A DNA stretch of 64,000 nt from Anaerobranca californiensis DSM 14826 (GTDB lineage: Bacteria; Bacillota; Proteinivoracia; Proteinivoracales; Proteinivoracaceae). This document shows positions 45,856 to 54,007 of this stretch, in pieces (the first letter of the stretch is position 1; every line of letters starts with the position of its first letter). The stretch spans positions 49,917 through 113,916 of the forward strand of contig NZ_FRAI01000007.1 of the NCBI RefSeq assembly GCF_900142275.1. Reading direction: 5' to 3'. Made by a program: the position numbers and the translations under genes. Below the pieces are notes generated by a model. It worked only from the letters and a program-made list of their open reading frames with translations. It was not told where the DNA came from and did not search any database.

Positions 45856-47600
45856 TATATCCTTTCTTTAGGGCTATAAGATGTGTGCAAAAGTTTGTGG
45901 GCTTTTTCACTGTAAGGTTTTCCAAAGTATTCTTCATACATTTTAAGTACCGCTGGATTCAAGTGGGATTTTCTAACACTTTTCCTTTCATCTTCTTGAT
46001 ATATTGCCCTTTGCCTTGCTTTTATTACTTCATCGTTCCCATAATGGTATGGTTGACCTCCTCCGCCGATACAACCACCGGGGCAAGCCATTATTTCAAT
46101 GGCATGGTATTTAGATTTCCCGTCTCTAATTTCTTCTAATAGTTTTCTAGCATTCCCTAAACCATGGGCTATACCTATTTTCAATTCCATCCCATCTACT
46201 TCAACGGTTGCCTCTCTAAGGCCTTCTAATCCCCTCAATTCTTTATACTCAACCTTTTCAAGGCTTTTACCGGTTTTCCATTCGTGGATAGTCCTAATTG
46301 CTGCCTCTATTACCCCACCGGTGGTGCCAAAGATAACCGATGCCCCTGTAGTTTCACCTAATGGATAGTCAAAATCTTCATCTGGCAGTTTATCAAAATC
46401 AATCCCCGCTTCTTTAAACATCATTGCTAATTCCCTAGTAGTAATGACGATATCCACGTTATTTCTATGATCAATGGCCAACTCCGTTCTAGCTGCTTCC
46501 GCTTTTTTAGCTATACAAGGCATTACCGATACTACAACTATATCATCGGGATCTAAATTATGTTTTTCTGCAAAGTAGGTTTTAATAATCGTTCCTACCA
46601 TGATATGGGGCGACTTACAAGAAGATGGGATATCAACAAGTTCTGGAAACTGGTGTTCAATAAAACTTACCCAGGCAGGACAACAGCTGGTAAGGATAGG
46701 TAAGGTTTTGCCATTTTCTAAACGGTCTAACAATTCACTGGCTTCTTCTAAGATAGTGACATCTGCTCCAAAATCTGTATCAAAAACTTTATTAAAACCT
46801 AAACGGCGTAATCCTGCTGCCAATTTCCCTGTCACTATTGTACCAGGCTTCATACCAAATAATTCTCCTATAGCAACTCTGATAGCAGGGGCAGTCTGCA
46901 CTACTACATATTTCCTAGGATTTCTTAAGGCTTCCCAAACTTTGGGAATGTGGTTTACTTCTGTCAATGCTGCAGTAGGACAAAGGGCGACACATGCTCC
47001 ACAATAGGTACAAGATGTCTCAGCCATAGGTAAATTAAAGGCAGGGCCTACAACGGTTTTAAATCCCCGATTTAATGCTGATAAAATACCACAGGTTTGA
47101 ACTAAGTTACAGGCAGTTTCACAACGGCGACATAGAATACATTTATCTTGATTTTTTATTAAAGCTTTACTGGATGTATCTAAGTGATATTTCGTCCTTT
47201 CCCCTGAATAATGAATTTCCCTGACCCCTAATTGATGGGCTAATGCCTGTAACTCACACTGTAGATTTTTTTGACAAATTAAGCAATCGGTAGGGTGGTT
47301 TGATAATAGGAGTTCTACAGATAATCGCCTGGCAGTAATAGCTTTTAAACTATCTGTTCTGATTACCATCCCGTCATTTACTGGGGTAGCACAGGCTGGT
47401 GCTAGTTTAGGACTTCCTTCCACTTCCACCATACACACCCGACAGGAAGCGGTGCGGTTTACCATTTTTAAATCGTGGAGATCCAAATGGCATAGGGTAG
47501 GGATTTTAACTCCTGCCTCCACTGCAGCGTTAAGGATTGTATATTCTTTTGGTACCGTTACTTTTTTGTCATTAATAGTAACTGTGACTTTACCTTCCAT
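45855..47600 (-). CDS. hndD: [FeFe] hydrogenase catalytic subunit of an NAD(P)-linked complex (HndD/HydA)
   Basis: It reduces protons to hydrogen at the H-cluster. In order it has an N-terminal [2Fe-2S] ferredoxin domain, the His-Cys [4Fe-4S] motif in SNHPTDCLICQKNLQC (about 100), two [4Fe-4S] clusters (CILCRRCETAC; CTYCGACVALCP), and the three H-cluster signatures TSCCPAW (about 310), MPCIAKKAEA (about 365) and MACPGGCIGGGGQP (about 515). A C-terminal small-subunit-like segment follows. The 581-residue length is typical of trimeric and tetrameric enzymes. It is the last gene of hndA-B-C-D and probably takes electrons from NAD(P)H, perhaps together with reduced ferredoxin. Confidence 0.97.
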   Translation of the reverse strand: MEGKVTVTINDKKVTVPKEYTILNAAVEAGVKIPTLCHLDLHDLKMVNRTASCRVCMVEVEGSPKLAPACATPVNDGMVIRTDSLKAITARRLSVELLLSNHPTDCLICQKNLQCELQALAHQLGVREIHYSGERTKYHLDTSSKALIKNQDKCILCRRCETACNLVQTCGILSALNRGFKTVVGPAFNLPMAETSCTYCGACVALCPTAALTEVNHIPKVWEALRNPRKYVVVQTAPAIRVAIGELFGMKPGTIVTGKLAAGLRRLGFNKVFDTDFGADVTILEEASELLDRLENGKTLPILTSCCPAWVSFIEHQFPELVDIPSSCKSPHIMVGTIIKTYFAEKHNLDPDDIVVVSVMPCIAKKAEAARTELAIDHRNNVDIVITTRELAMMFKEAGIDFDKLPDEDFDYPLGETTGASVIFGTTGGVIEAAIRTIHEWKTGKSLEKVEYKELRGLEGLREATVEVDGMELKIGIAHGLGNARKLLEEIRDGKSKYHAIEIMACPGGCIGGGGQPYHYGNDEVIKARQRAIYQEDERKSVRKSHLNPAVLKMYEEYFGKPYSEKAHKLLHTSYSPKERI

Positions 47601-47622
47601 TTTTTACACCACCTAAACTATA

Positions 47623-49275
47623 CTAATGTTTTCCATTACTCTTTTTATTGCCAGTTAAACCTTGACAAACCCCTGCAGGACAATATTTGTTTTTCACATG
47701 TTCTAAATATTCTTGACGGAAAAACTTCAAAGTACTAAGTACCGGGTTGGGAGAAGTTTGACCTAAGCCACATAGTGAACTACTTTTAATCATTTCCCCT
47801 AGTTCCACTAACCTGTCTAGATCTTCTTCTGTTCCCTTACCTTCAGTAATTTTATTTAATATTTCATGGAGCCTTTTGTTACCTATTCGACAAGGGGTAC
47901 ATTTACCACAAGATTCTTCTTCGGTGAATTCTAAATAAAATTTAGCAATATTGACCATACAATCATCTTCATCCATGACTATCATTCCCCCAGAGCCCAT
48001 CATGGAACCTATGGAGTTTAAACTTTCATAATCTATGGGAATATCTAGATTTTGTTCTGGGATGCAACCACCAGAAGGTCCCCCAGTTTGAACTGCTTTT
48101 ATCCTTTTATTACCCCGGATACCTCCACCGACATCATAAATAATTTCCCGCAAAGTAATTCCCATTGGTACTTCTACTAAACCTACATTGTTGACTTTTC
48201 CTGCTAAGGCAAATACTTTTGTTCCTTTACTTTTCTCCGTTCCTATACTGGAATACCAACTGGCACCCTTTAAAATAATTGGCGGTATATTAGCAAAGGT
48301 TTCCACATTATTTACACAAGTAGGTTTGTCGTAAAGGCCACTTTCTGCTGGGAAAGGCGGCTTTGCATTAGGTTCACCCCTTCCCCCTTCAATAGAGTTA
48401 ATTAGTGCTGTTTCTTCGCCACAGACAAAGGCCCCTGCCCCTAATTTTATATCAATATCAAAGGAGAAGTCTGTACCAAAGATATTTTTTCCTAATAAGC
48501 CATATTCCCTAGCTTGTTTAATAGCTTTTTTTAATCTTTCTATAGCTAATGGATATTCTGCCCGAATGTAGATATAACCTTTGTTAGCTCCGATGGCATA
48601 TCCTGCTATAGCCATGGCTTCCAAGACGCTGTGGGGGTCCCCTTCTAATATACTCCGATCCATAAATGCCCCGGGATCCCCTTCATCGGCATTGCACACT
48701 ATGTATTTTTGACTACTTTTATTTCGATGAGTAAGTTCCCATTTTAAACCGGTAGAAAAACCACCACCTCCCCTTCCCCTTAAACAACTATCTTTTACTA
48801 CTTTGATTACTTCTTCAGGACTCATTTCTGTTAACACTTTCCCTAATGCCTCATAACCGTCTAAAGCAATATATTCTTCGATATTTTCAGGGTCAATTAA
48901 ACCGCAATTTCTTAGGGCTATCCGCATTTGTTTTTTGTAAAAGGGCATGTTTTCTTGAAACATAATTTTTTCTTCTTTTATTGGTTCTTTAAATAGCAGC
49001 CTTTCAACGATCCTTCCCTTTATAACATGCTCTTCTACTATTGTTTTGGCATCTTTTGGGGAGACTTCTACATAAAAGACATTGTCTGGTAAAACCTTGA
49101 CAATTGGTCCTTTTTCACAAAAACCAAAACAACCTACCTTTACTACTTGCACCTCATCTTTATAGCCTTTTTTATCTATAATTACTTCTAAAAAATTAGC
49201 TAGTTTACTACTTTCCTGGGACTCGCAGCCGGTACCTCCACAAACTAGTAAATGCATTCTCCCTTTGTTCATCAT
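47623..49275 (-). CDS. hndC: NuoF-like NAD(P)/FMN subunit of the hydrogenase (HndC/HydB)
   Basis: It oxidises NAD(P)H through FMN and hands electrons to the catalytic subunit. An N-terminal thioredoxin-like [2Fe-2S] domain (CGGTGCESQESS; VGCFGFCEKGPIV) precedes the FMN site (RGRGGGGFSTGLKW, about 170), a GAGAFVCGEETALI segment, and the N3-type cluster SCGKCTPCRIG (about 455). Most HydB proteins end with about 50 more residues holding two [4Fe-4S] clusters. Here the chain stops at CPAGVCQGLTGNKKSNGKH and the next gene starts 22 bases later, so that domain is absent. The ATG follows GGAGG. Confidence 0.95.
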   Translation of the reverse strand: MMNKGRMHLLVCGGTGCESQESSKLANFLEVIIDKKGYKDEVQVVKVGCFGFCEKGPIVKVLPDNVFYVEVSPKDAKTIVEEHVIKGRIVERLLFKEPIKEEKIMFQENMPFYKKQMRIALRNCGLIDPENIEEYIALDGYEALGKVLTEMSPEEVIKVVKDSCLRGRGGGGFSTGLKWELTHRNKSSQKYIVCNADEGDPGAFMDRSILEGDPHSVLEAMAIAGYAIGANKGYIYIRAEYPLAIERLKKAIKQAREYGLLGKNIFGTDFSFDIDIKLGAGAFVCGEETALINSIEGGRGEPNAKPPFPAESGLYDKPTCVNNVETFANIPPIILKGASWYSSIGTEKSKGTKVFALAGKVNNVGLVEVPMGITLREIIYDVGGGIRGNKRIKAVQTGGPSGGCIPEQNLDIPIDYESLNSIGSMMGSGGMIVMDEDDCMVNIAKFYLEFTEEESCGKCTPCRIGNKRLHEILNKITEGKGTEEDLDRLVELGEMIKSSSLCGLGQTSPNPVLSTLKFFRQEYLEHVKNKYCPAGVCQGLTGNKKSNGKH

Positions 49276-49286
49276 ATCACCTCCAA

Positions 49287-49616
49287 CTACAGTTTAAGAT
49301 TTTTTACTATTTCTTTGCCCTTTTCCACATTTACCTTTGTATAAACTTCAGGCTCTTTATCGGGATAAATAACTTTTACTATAGGTTCTTCATAACAGTT
49401 TCCTAAACAACCAACTTGAATTAAACTAACTCCCTCTAAGTTTTTTTTGTTGATTTCTTCTAAAATCCCTAAAAATACATCCCTTGCCCCTGAGGCTATA
49501 CCACATGTACCCATACCCACATGGATTCTAACCTTTGCCCCTTCAGGAGCATTCCTTAATTTTAAGTTTTCTAAAGCCTTTTCCTTTAACTCCCGCAATT
49601 CTTTTAAAGATTTCAC
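49287..49616 (-). CDS. hndB: Small [2Fe-2S] ferredoxin-domain subunit (HndB)
   Basis: This 109-residue thioredoxin-like [2Fe-2S] protein carries the cluster cysteines in VGMGTCGIASGARD and VGCLGNCYEEPIV. It corresponds to HndB of four-subunit NADP-reducing hydrogenases and passes electrons within the complex. It starts with GTG, overlapping the hndA stop by four bases (GTGA), and ends 11 bases before hndC. Confidence 0.93.
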   Translation of the reverse strand: MKSLKELRELKEKALENLKLRNAPEGAKVRIHVGMGTCGIASGARDVFLGILEEINKKNLEGVSLIQVGCLGNCYEEPIVKVIYPDKEPEVYTKVNVEKGKEIVKNLKL

Positions 49617-50134
49617 TTAGCATCTTTCCTTTCATGTTTTGCTAGTATTTGGTCAAGTTCATCCACCTTTACCCTGCCATATACCTTTTCTCCAACAATT
49701 ACCACTGGTGCTAAGCCACATGCTCCTACACATCGTACTGCATTTAATGTATACTTTCCATCTTCTGTAGTTTGTCCTGCCTTTATACCTAGCTTTTCTT
49801 CAAATTCAGCCATTATTTTATCTGCCCCTTTAACAAAACAAGCGGTACCAGTACAGATATTGATTATCACTTCTCCAGGGGGCTTATCATTGAAATAGTT
49901 ATAAAAACTAACTACTCCATAAACCTTTGCTCCAGGAACACCTAATTTTCTAGCTACAAATAATTGAACATCCCTAGGCAAATAACCAAAAATTTCTTGG
50001 GCTTTATGTAATACCGCTATTAAAGCTCCTTCCTTTTCTTCTAAGCTATTGATGTATTCTTCCAATTCTTGAAACTTTTCCTCCGGCAGTTCCCTTTGTA
50101 ATTGATTTTTGGGTTGTAAAACTGTTTTTTCCAC
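49613..50134 (-). CDS. hndA: NuoE-like [2Fe-2S] subunit of the hydrogenase (HndA/HydC)
   Basis: This 173-residue 24-kDa-type subunit binds one [2Fe-2S] cluster through cysteines in NICTGTACFVKGAD (about 95) and AVRCVGACGLAPVVIV (about 135). The N-terminal helical part has ALIAVLHKAQEIFGYLP, characteristic of NuoE. It is the first gene of the operon. Its GTG start at 50134 follows AAAGGGG. The 179 bases upstream show no clear consensus promoter. Confidence 0.95.
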   Translation of the reverse strand: MEKTVLQPKNQLQRELPEEKFQELEEYINSLEEKEGALIAVLHKAQEIFGYLPRDVQLFVARKLGVPGAKVYGVVSFYNYFNDKPPGEVIINICTGTACFVKGADKIMAEFEEKLGIKAGQTTEDGKYTLNAVRCVGACGLAPVVIVGEKVYGRVKVDELDQILAKHERKDAK

Positions 50135-50300
50135 ATTTCCTATCCCCTTTCTGGTATAAATATCCTAAACTATCTATTAGTATCGGTTTTAGTTATTCAA
50201 TTTATACATATTATAAAAGGCTATTTCCATGTGGTTTTTAAAAGTGAATTACTAACAAATAGGGTTTATAAGATAGAAAAGGGCTTAATTACCCTATATT

Positions 50301-50334
50301 AAAAGGAGACCTATTAAAAGGTCTCCTTTTTAAA
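50301..50334 (-). terminator. Terminator overlapping the end of the ECF S-component gene
   Basis: An 11-base perfect inverted repeat AAAAGGAGACC / GGTCTCCTTTT includes the last codons and stop of the S-component gene; T/A-rich sequence follows on the minus strand. Confidence 0.78.
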
Positions 50335-50832
50335 ATTAACCCTTTCCAAACCCTTTGCCACTAATATTGACAATATCCCTCCTGTTAAAGCGGTATAAAA
50401 CTGAGGTAAGGATAGGGCTTGAACTATAGGTGGTGGAACTTGGGGTAGAAATAATGGTGCAACATACCTGATTGCTAAAGCAAGAAAAAGAAACTTTCCA
50501 AAGGCGGCAGCTAAAACCCCTAAAAAGGTAGATAGATAACCTGGTGAATTTTTAGAGATAAAATAATAAATTGCTACCATTAAGATATTTCCTACCATTA
50601 TAAAAGGGACAACTGGAAAAAGAGGCATAATTCCAAAGGAAAAGGCGATTAGTGGTGTCAATGATCCAACTATTATAGCCGATGTTATGCCCACTAACAT
50701 TGTAGTTAAAAATAAAACAAAATTAACCAATGGGCCAACTACCGGTTGGGCAAAGGTTCTAAAGTAGATCTGAAAAACTAAGGCTAAGGCTAAAAAAATA
50801 GCCGTTCTAGTGATAAAGACAGTATTTTTCAA
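50314..50832 (-). CDS. ECF-transporter-type substrate-binding (S) membrane component, substrate unknown
   Basis: This 172-residue protein has five or six membrane helices, beginning with TRTAIFLALALVFQIYFR, an arrangement seen in S components of energy-coupling-factor vitamin and metal importers (the ALALVF...GP..N region). No EcfA or EcfT gene lies near, so it would use a shared module encoded elsewhere. No riboswitch was seen upstream that might reveal the substrate. The start is TTG 50832, overlapping the stop of the DUF454 gene (TTGA). Confidence 0.78.
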   Translation of the reverse strand: MKNTVFITRTAIFLALALVFQIYFRTFAQPVVGPLVNFVLFLTTMLVGITSAIIVGSLTPLIAFSFGIMPLFPVVPFIMVGNILMVAIYYFISKNSPGYLSTFLGVLAAAFGKFLFLALAIRYVAPLFLPQVPPPIVQALSLPQFYTALTGGILSILVAKGLERVNFKKETF

Positions 50833-51143
50833 TTACCTATTCCCCCTTTATTATTAAATCTACTTATATATATGGTAACTAATAACCCTATTATGACTAA
50901 AATTATTTTTAAGATTAGATTATCTTTTCCCCTTTTGTAGTCTAATATGTATTTACTAAAGTATTTATTTTTCATTAACCAGTAGTAATGTTTTTTTGAA
51001 CCTTTACCGTAAAAAAATAAAGCGATGAATAAAAAGGGAACTGTGGGGAAAATTGGTAGGAAAAGGCCAACTACTCCAATTAATACAAAAATAGAACCTA
51101 AAATTGTATAAAGTTTTTTTAAAGTATAGACTTTGAATATCAA
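50829..51143 (-). CDS. DUF454 (YbaN) family small membrane protein
   Basis: This 104-residue protein has the DUF454 pattern: a first helix with LGSIFVLIGVVGLFLPIFPTVPFLFIALF, then a basic segment (KNKYFSKYILDYKRGK) and a final helix. The function of the family is unknown. I use TTG 51143, which follows AAGGGTGAT; a GTG nine bases earlier is possible. It is translationally coupled to the S-component gene. Confidence 0.82.
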   Translation of the reverse strand: MIFKVYTLKKLYTILGSIFVLIGVVGLFLPIFPTVPFLFIALFFYGKGSKKHYYWLMKNKYFSKYILDYKRGKDNLILKIILVIIGLLVTIYISRFNNKGGIGN

Positions 51144-51231
51144 AGAAATCACCCTTATTTATAATATCCCCATTTCCTTGATTTTAGAACTAAAACCCAT
51201 TTAATGGACACTCTAAATATTTAGAAAACTA

Positions 51232-51260
51232 TTGACTATTTTAAATAGATGAATTATTAT
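51232..51260 (+). promoter_or_regulatory. Sigma-A promoter of nhaC
   Basis: TTGACT (51232-51237), a 17-base spacer and TATTAT (51255-51260), ahead of a leader of about 45 bases. Confidence 0.7.
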
Positions 51261-51312
51261 AGAAAATAAGTCGTGCTATTTTATATATCTTTTATTAAGG
51301 AGGTTGATGTTA

Positions 51313-52692
51313 GTGAAAAAAGAAGCTACAATTTTCCACGCCCTTATTCCTATTCTTTTTTTATTAGTTGTTTTATCAGTATCTATCATCTATTTTGGTG
51401 CTGACCCCCACATCCCTTTGATTCTTGCCGTTATCGTTGCCGCTTTAGTTGCTAAGTTCCTGCTTAATTATAGTTGGGGGGAAATTGAAGAAGGTATATT
51501 AGATACCATTAGATTAGCAATGCAGGCAATCTTGATCTTAATGGTAATCGGTACCATAGTAGGAACATGGATTTTAAGTGGTACTGTCCCTGCAATGATT
51601 TATTATGGTTTACAAATTCTTTCACCAAGTATTTTCCTAGTAGCTGCAGCTTTGATTTGTGCTATCGTCTCCCTTTCCACTGGAAGTTCTTGGACAACCG
51701 CTGCCACCGTCGGGATTGCCCTAATGGGTGTAGGTAAAGGATTAGGTATCCCTGTTGGAATGGTAGCAGGGGCTATTGTTTCTGGAGCTTATTTTGGCGA
51801 TAAGTTATCTCCCCTTTCAGAAACCACCAACTTAGCACCTGCCATGGCCGGTAGTAACCTCTTTGACCATATTCGCAGTATGGCTTATACCACTTTACCT
51901 ACCTTTGGTTTAGCTTTAATTCTTTATGGTCTATTAGGAATCAGATATGGCGGAGCTAATTTAGATACAGGACAAATTCAAGCAATTACTACAGCCATCA
52001 GTGAAAATTTCAATATTTCACCACTTTTAATAATTCCACCTATTTTTGTTATAATAATTGTTGTTTTGAAAATTCCTGCCCTTCCTGGACTAATTGCCGG
52101 TACAGTATTAGGGGGAATCTTTGCCGCTATTTTTCAAGGAGCTAGTTTAGCAGATATCATTGATGCCGCCCATTATGGCTTAGAAATTGAAACTGGCATG
52201 GAATTAGTAGATAATTTACTAAGCCGTGGTGGTTTAGATGGTATGATGTGGACTGTATCCTTAATAATTGTTGCATTATCCTTTGGAGGAGTATTAGAAA
52301 AAACAGGTATGCTCCGTGCCTTTGCAACGGGTATATTAAAGCTTGCTAAATCTGCTGGTTCATTAGTGTTTTTTACTACCATTACTTCTATACTTGTCAA
52401 TGCCCTTACAGCTGATCAATATTTAGCTATAGTAGTTCCCGGCAGAATGTACAAAGAGGCTTACAAAGAAAAGAATTTACCTCCAGAACTTTTATCGCGA
52501 ACTTTAGAAGCAGGTGGTACTGTGACATCGGCTTTATTCCCTTGGAATACTTGTGGCGCTTACATGATGGCTACTTTAGGGGTATCACCTTTACTATACG
52601 TCCCCTTCGCCTTCTTAAATATCCTTGTACCTATTGTCAACATTCTATTTAGTTATTTAGGAATTGGCTATAAAAAATTAAGTGAAGAGTAA
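51313..52692 (+). CDS. nhaC: NhaC-type Na+/H+ antiporter
   Basis: It exports sodium in exchange for protons, helping to hold internal pH and low sodium in alkaline or salty conditions. About eleven helices are visible, with the family landmarks SLSTGSSWTTAATVGIALMG (about 118), GAIVSGAYFGDKLSPLSETTNLAP (about 150) and ALTADQYLAIVVPGRMY (about 360). GTG 51313 lies nine bases after AAGGAGG; the ATG at 51307 is too close to that site, so I chose the GTG (459 residues). It has its own promoter and terminator. It would suit an alkaliphilic lifestyle. Confidence 0.95.
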   Translation: MKKEATIFHALIPILFLLVVLSVSIIYFGADPHIPLILAVIVAALVAKFLLNYSWGEIEEGILDTIRLAMQAILILMVIGTIVGTWILSGTVPAMIYYGLQILSPSIFLVAAALICAIVSLSTGSSWTTAATVGIALMGVGKGLGIPVGMVAGAIVSGAYFGDKLSPLSETTNLAPAMAGSNLFDHIRSMAYTTLPTFGLALILYGLLGIRYGGANLDTGQIQAITTAISENFNISPLLIIPPIFVIIIVVLKIPALPGLIAGTVLGGIFAAIFQGASLADIIDAAHYGLEIETGMELVDNLLSRGGLDGMMWTVSLIIVALSFGGVLEKTGMLRAFATGILKLAKSAGSLVFFTTITSILVNALTADQYLAIVVPGRMYKEAYKEKNLPPELLSRTLEAGGTVTSALFPWNTCGAYMMATLGVSPLLYVPFAFLNILVPIVNILFSYLGIGYKKLSEE

Positions 52693-52712
52693 AGATTATT
52701 TTATAAAATGAT

Positions 52713-52756
52713 AAATAAAACCCTTATGTCCTTTTTAGAACATAAGGGTTTTATTT
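52713..52756. terminator. Bidirectional terminator between nhaC and encapsulin
   Basis: A 16-base perfect inverted repeat (AATAAAACCCTTATGT and its complement, ten-base loop) with T-rich tracts on both strands separates convergent genes. Confidence 0.88.
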
Positions 52757-53536
52757 TTAAACTGTATATTTAACGATTATACTATTATCTAACACCCTGA
52801 ATGTAAGGGATTCACTGATAAATAGTTTAACTTTTTTGTTATCATGCCACTCATATCCGATACTGAAATCATGGCCTAAAGTCAATTCTAAATCTTCATG
52901 ATTAAAAGGTAGTAGTAAAGCACCATCAATATATTTACTGTAAACTATTTCCTTACCTACTAATTCTTCAATGATTTTCTTTAATGGATAACCATTTACT
53001 ACTTGATTCAATAAATTCCATACCTTTTCGCCAACTACTAAAGTATATGGCCCTTCTACAAAGGCATCCCTTAATTTTAAGATTCCCTGGGAAATGCCTT
53101 TTAAAATAGATTCAACATCTTGACCTAAAGAAATAGTAGTTTGAGCTACTTCCATTAAACCTTTAATATTACCTTGAGGAAAACCATTGTATATAGCATT
53201 TTCCTCAAACTCCGCAATTTTTTGGGCAGCTTCCTCTAAAGAAGATAAGTCAATATCTTTTGCTCCTCTAATAAAATTATCCATTTCCCAACGATCAAGT
53301 TCAAAGGTAAATCTAGTTTCTACCAATGGTTGAACTTCATAAAGGCCACTATTGGTTCCTTCAATCATCTTTAACCTTCCCGTTGCTAAGGCGTTGTAAT
53401 CCCAGCCCTTAGGTCCTTCAACTTTAACTACTTTCCTAGCTGAAAGATTTGTTTTTAAAACTTGAGCTGCCCTTTCTTCTATCTCTTCCCATACTTCTTT
53501 GGTTAATGGAGCTAAATTCCTTTTTAAAACATCCAT
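52757..53536 (-). CDS. Encapsulin shell protein (Family 1, linocin/CFP29-like)
   Basis: This HK97-fold protein self-assembles into an icosahedral nanocompartment about 24 nm or larger. Family landmarks are MDVLKRNLAPLTKEVWEEI at the N-terminus (the region that binds cargo), LSARKVVKVEGPKGWDYNALATG, and ENAIYNGFPQGNIKGLMEVA (about 130). The end is VLDNSIIVKYTV. The 259-residue length is typical. It follows the ferritin-like cargo gene by 13 bases, with AAGGAGGG before ATG 53536. The pair is transcribed from one promoter with a Fur-like site. Confidence 0.96.
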   Translation of the reverse strand: MDVLKRNLAPLTKEVWEEIEERAAQVLKTNLSARKVVKVEGPKGWDYNALATGRLKMIEGTNSGLYEVQPLVETRFTFELDRWEMDNFIRGAKDIDLSSLEEAAQKIAEFEENAIYNGFPQGNIKGLMEVAQTTISLGQDVESILKGISQGILKLRDAFVEGPYTLVVGEKVWNLLNQVVNGYPLKKIIEELVGKEIVYSKYIDGALLLPFNHEDLELTLGHDFSIGYEWHDNKKVKLFISESLTFRVLDNSIIVKYTV

Positions 53537-53549
53537 CTCTCTTCCCTCC

Positions 53550-53900
53550 TTATTTCATGTCCCCAATTTTTAATCTAGTATTATTTCCTTCACTTCCATT
53601 ATGTTCATCTTCATGGCCATGTTGTCCGACAATAGGACCATCTTTGAACAAAGTGTTTCTAAGTTCTTCATCCCATACCGGCATATTTCTCCTTAACCAT
53701 TCAATGGTCATGCAAGCATGTTCAATTTCCTCATCTCTATTGTGAATCAGTATAGCTTTTAATTGTTCATCGGCTACTGTAGCAATCCTTTGATTATAGT
53801 AATCCACCGCTTCTAACTCTTCCTTTAAACTAGTTATAGCTTTTGAAATATCCCTCGTTTTGTCATCTAACAATTGATATGGCTCTTGATAGTTGCTCAT
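53550..53900 (-). CDS. Encapsulated ferritin-like protein (encapsulin cargo)
   Basis: This short ferritin-like protein oxidises Fe(II) for storage inside the encapsulin shell. Two helices carry the iron ligands: LKEELEAVDYYNQRIATV (Glu) and HNRDEEIEHACMTIEWL with the E-x-x-H pair (about 60). A polar, histidine/glycine-rich linker (QHGHEDEHNGSEGNN) joins it to the C-terminal tail TRLKIGDMK, which fits the L-x-I-G-type cargo-loading peptide that docks on the shell interior. The 116-residue length is that of EncFtn proteins, which assemble as annular decamers. The ATG follows AAGGAGG. Confidence 0.94.
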   Translation of the reverse strand: MSNYQEPYQLLDDKTRDISKAITSLKEELEAVDYYNQRIATVADEQLKAILIHNRDEEIEHACMTIEWLRRNMPVWDEELRNTLFKDGPIVGQHGHEDEHNGSEGNNTRLKIGDMK

Positions 53901-53924
53901 TTTTTAAATGACCTCCTTTTATTT

Positions 53925-53943
53925 GATAATGATTCTTAATAAG
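53925..53943 (-). promoter_or_regulatory. Fur-box-like operator at the transcription start of the encapsulin operon
   Basis: The 19 bases here begin GATAATGATT on the plus strand and match the classical Fur consensus at about 13 of 19 positions, with the first nine all matching. It lies immediately downstream of the -10 element, over the expected start of transcription, where bound Fur would block RNA polymerase. Fur or PerR control fits the iron-storage function. Confidence 0.55.
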
Positions 53944-53972
53944 ATTATAGCACAATTCCCAAAATTAGACAA
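53944..53972 (-). promoter_or_regulatory. Sigma-A promoter of the encapsulin/ferritin operon
   Basis: On the minus strand, -35 TTGTCT (53967-53972) and a perfect -10 TATAAT (53944-53949) are separated by 17 bases. Confidence 0.78.
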
Positions 53973-54007
53973 GGTTTTTCTTTAATTTTTTGAGAAATTT
54001 AGTATTA

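Noticed and set aside
46099..47007. Plus-strand open frames opposite hndD
   Set aside because: They lie antisense to a gene with complete iron-sulfur and H-cluster motifs; no ribosome sites or protein features support them.
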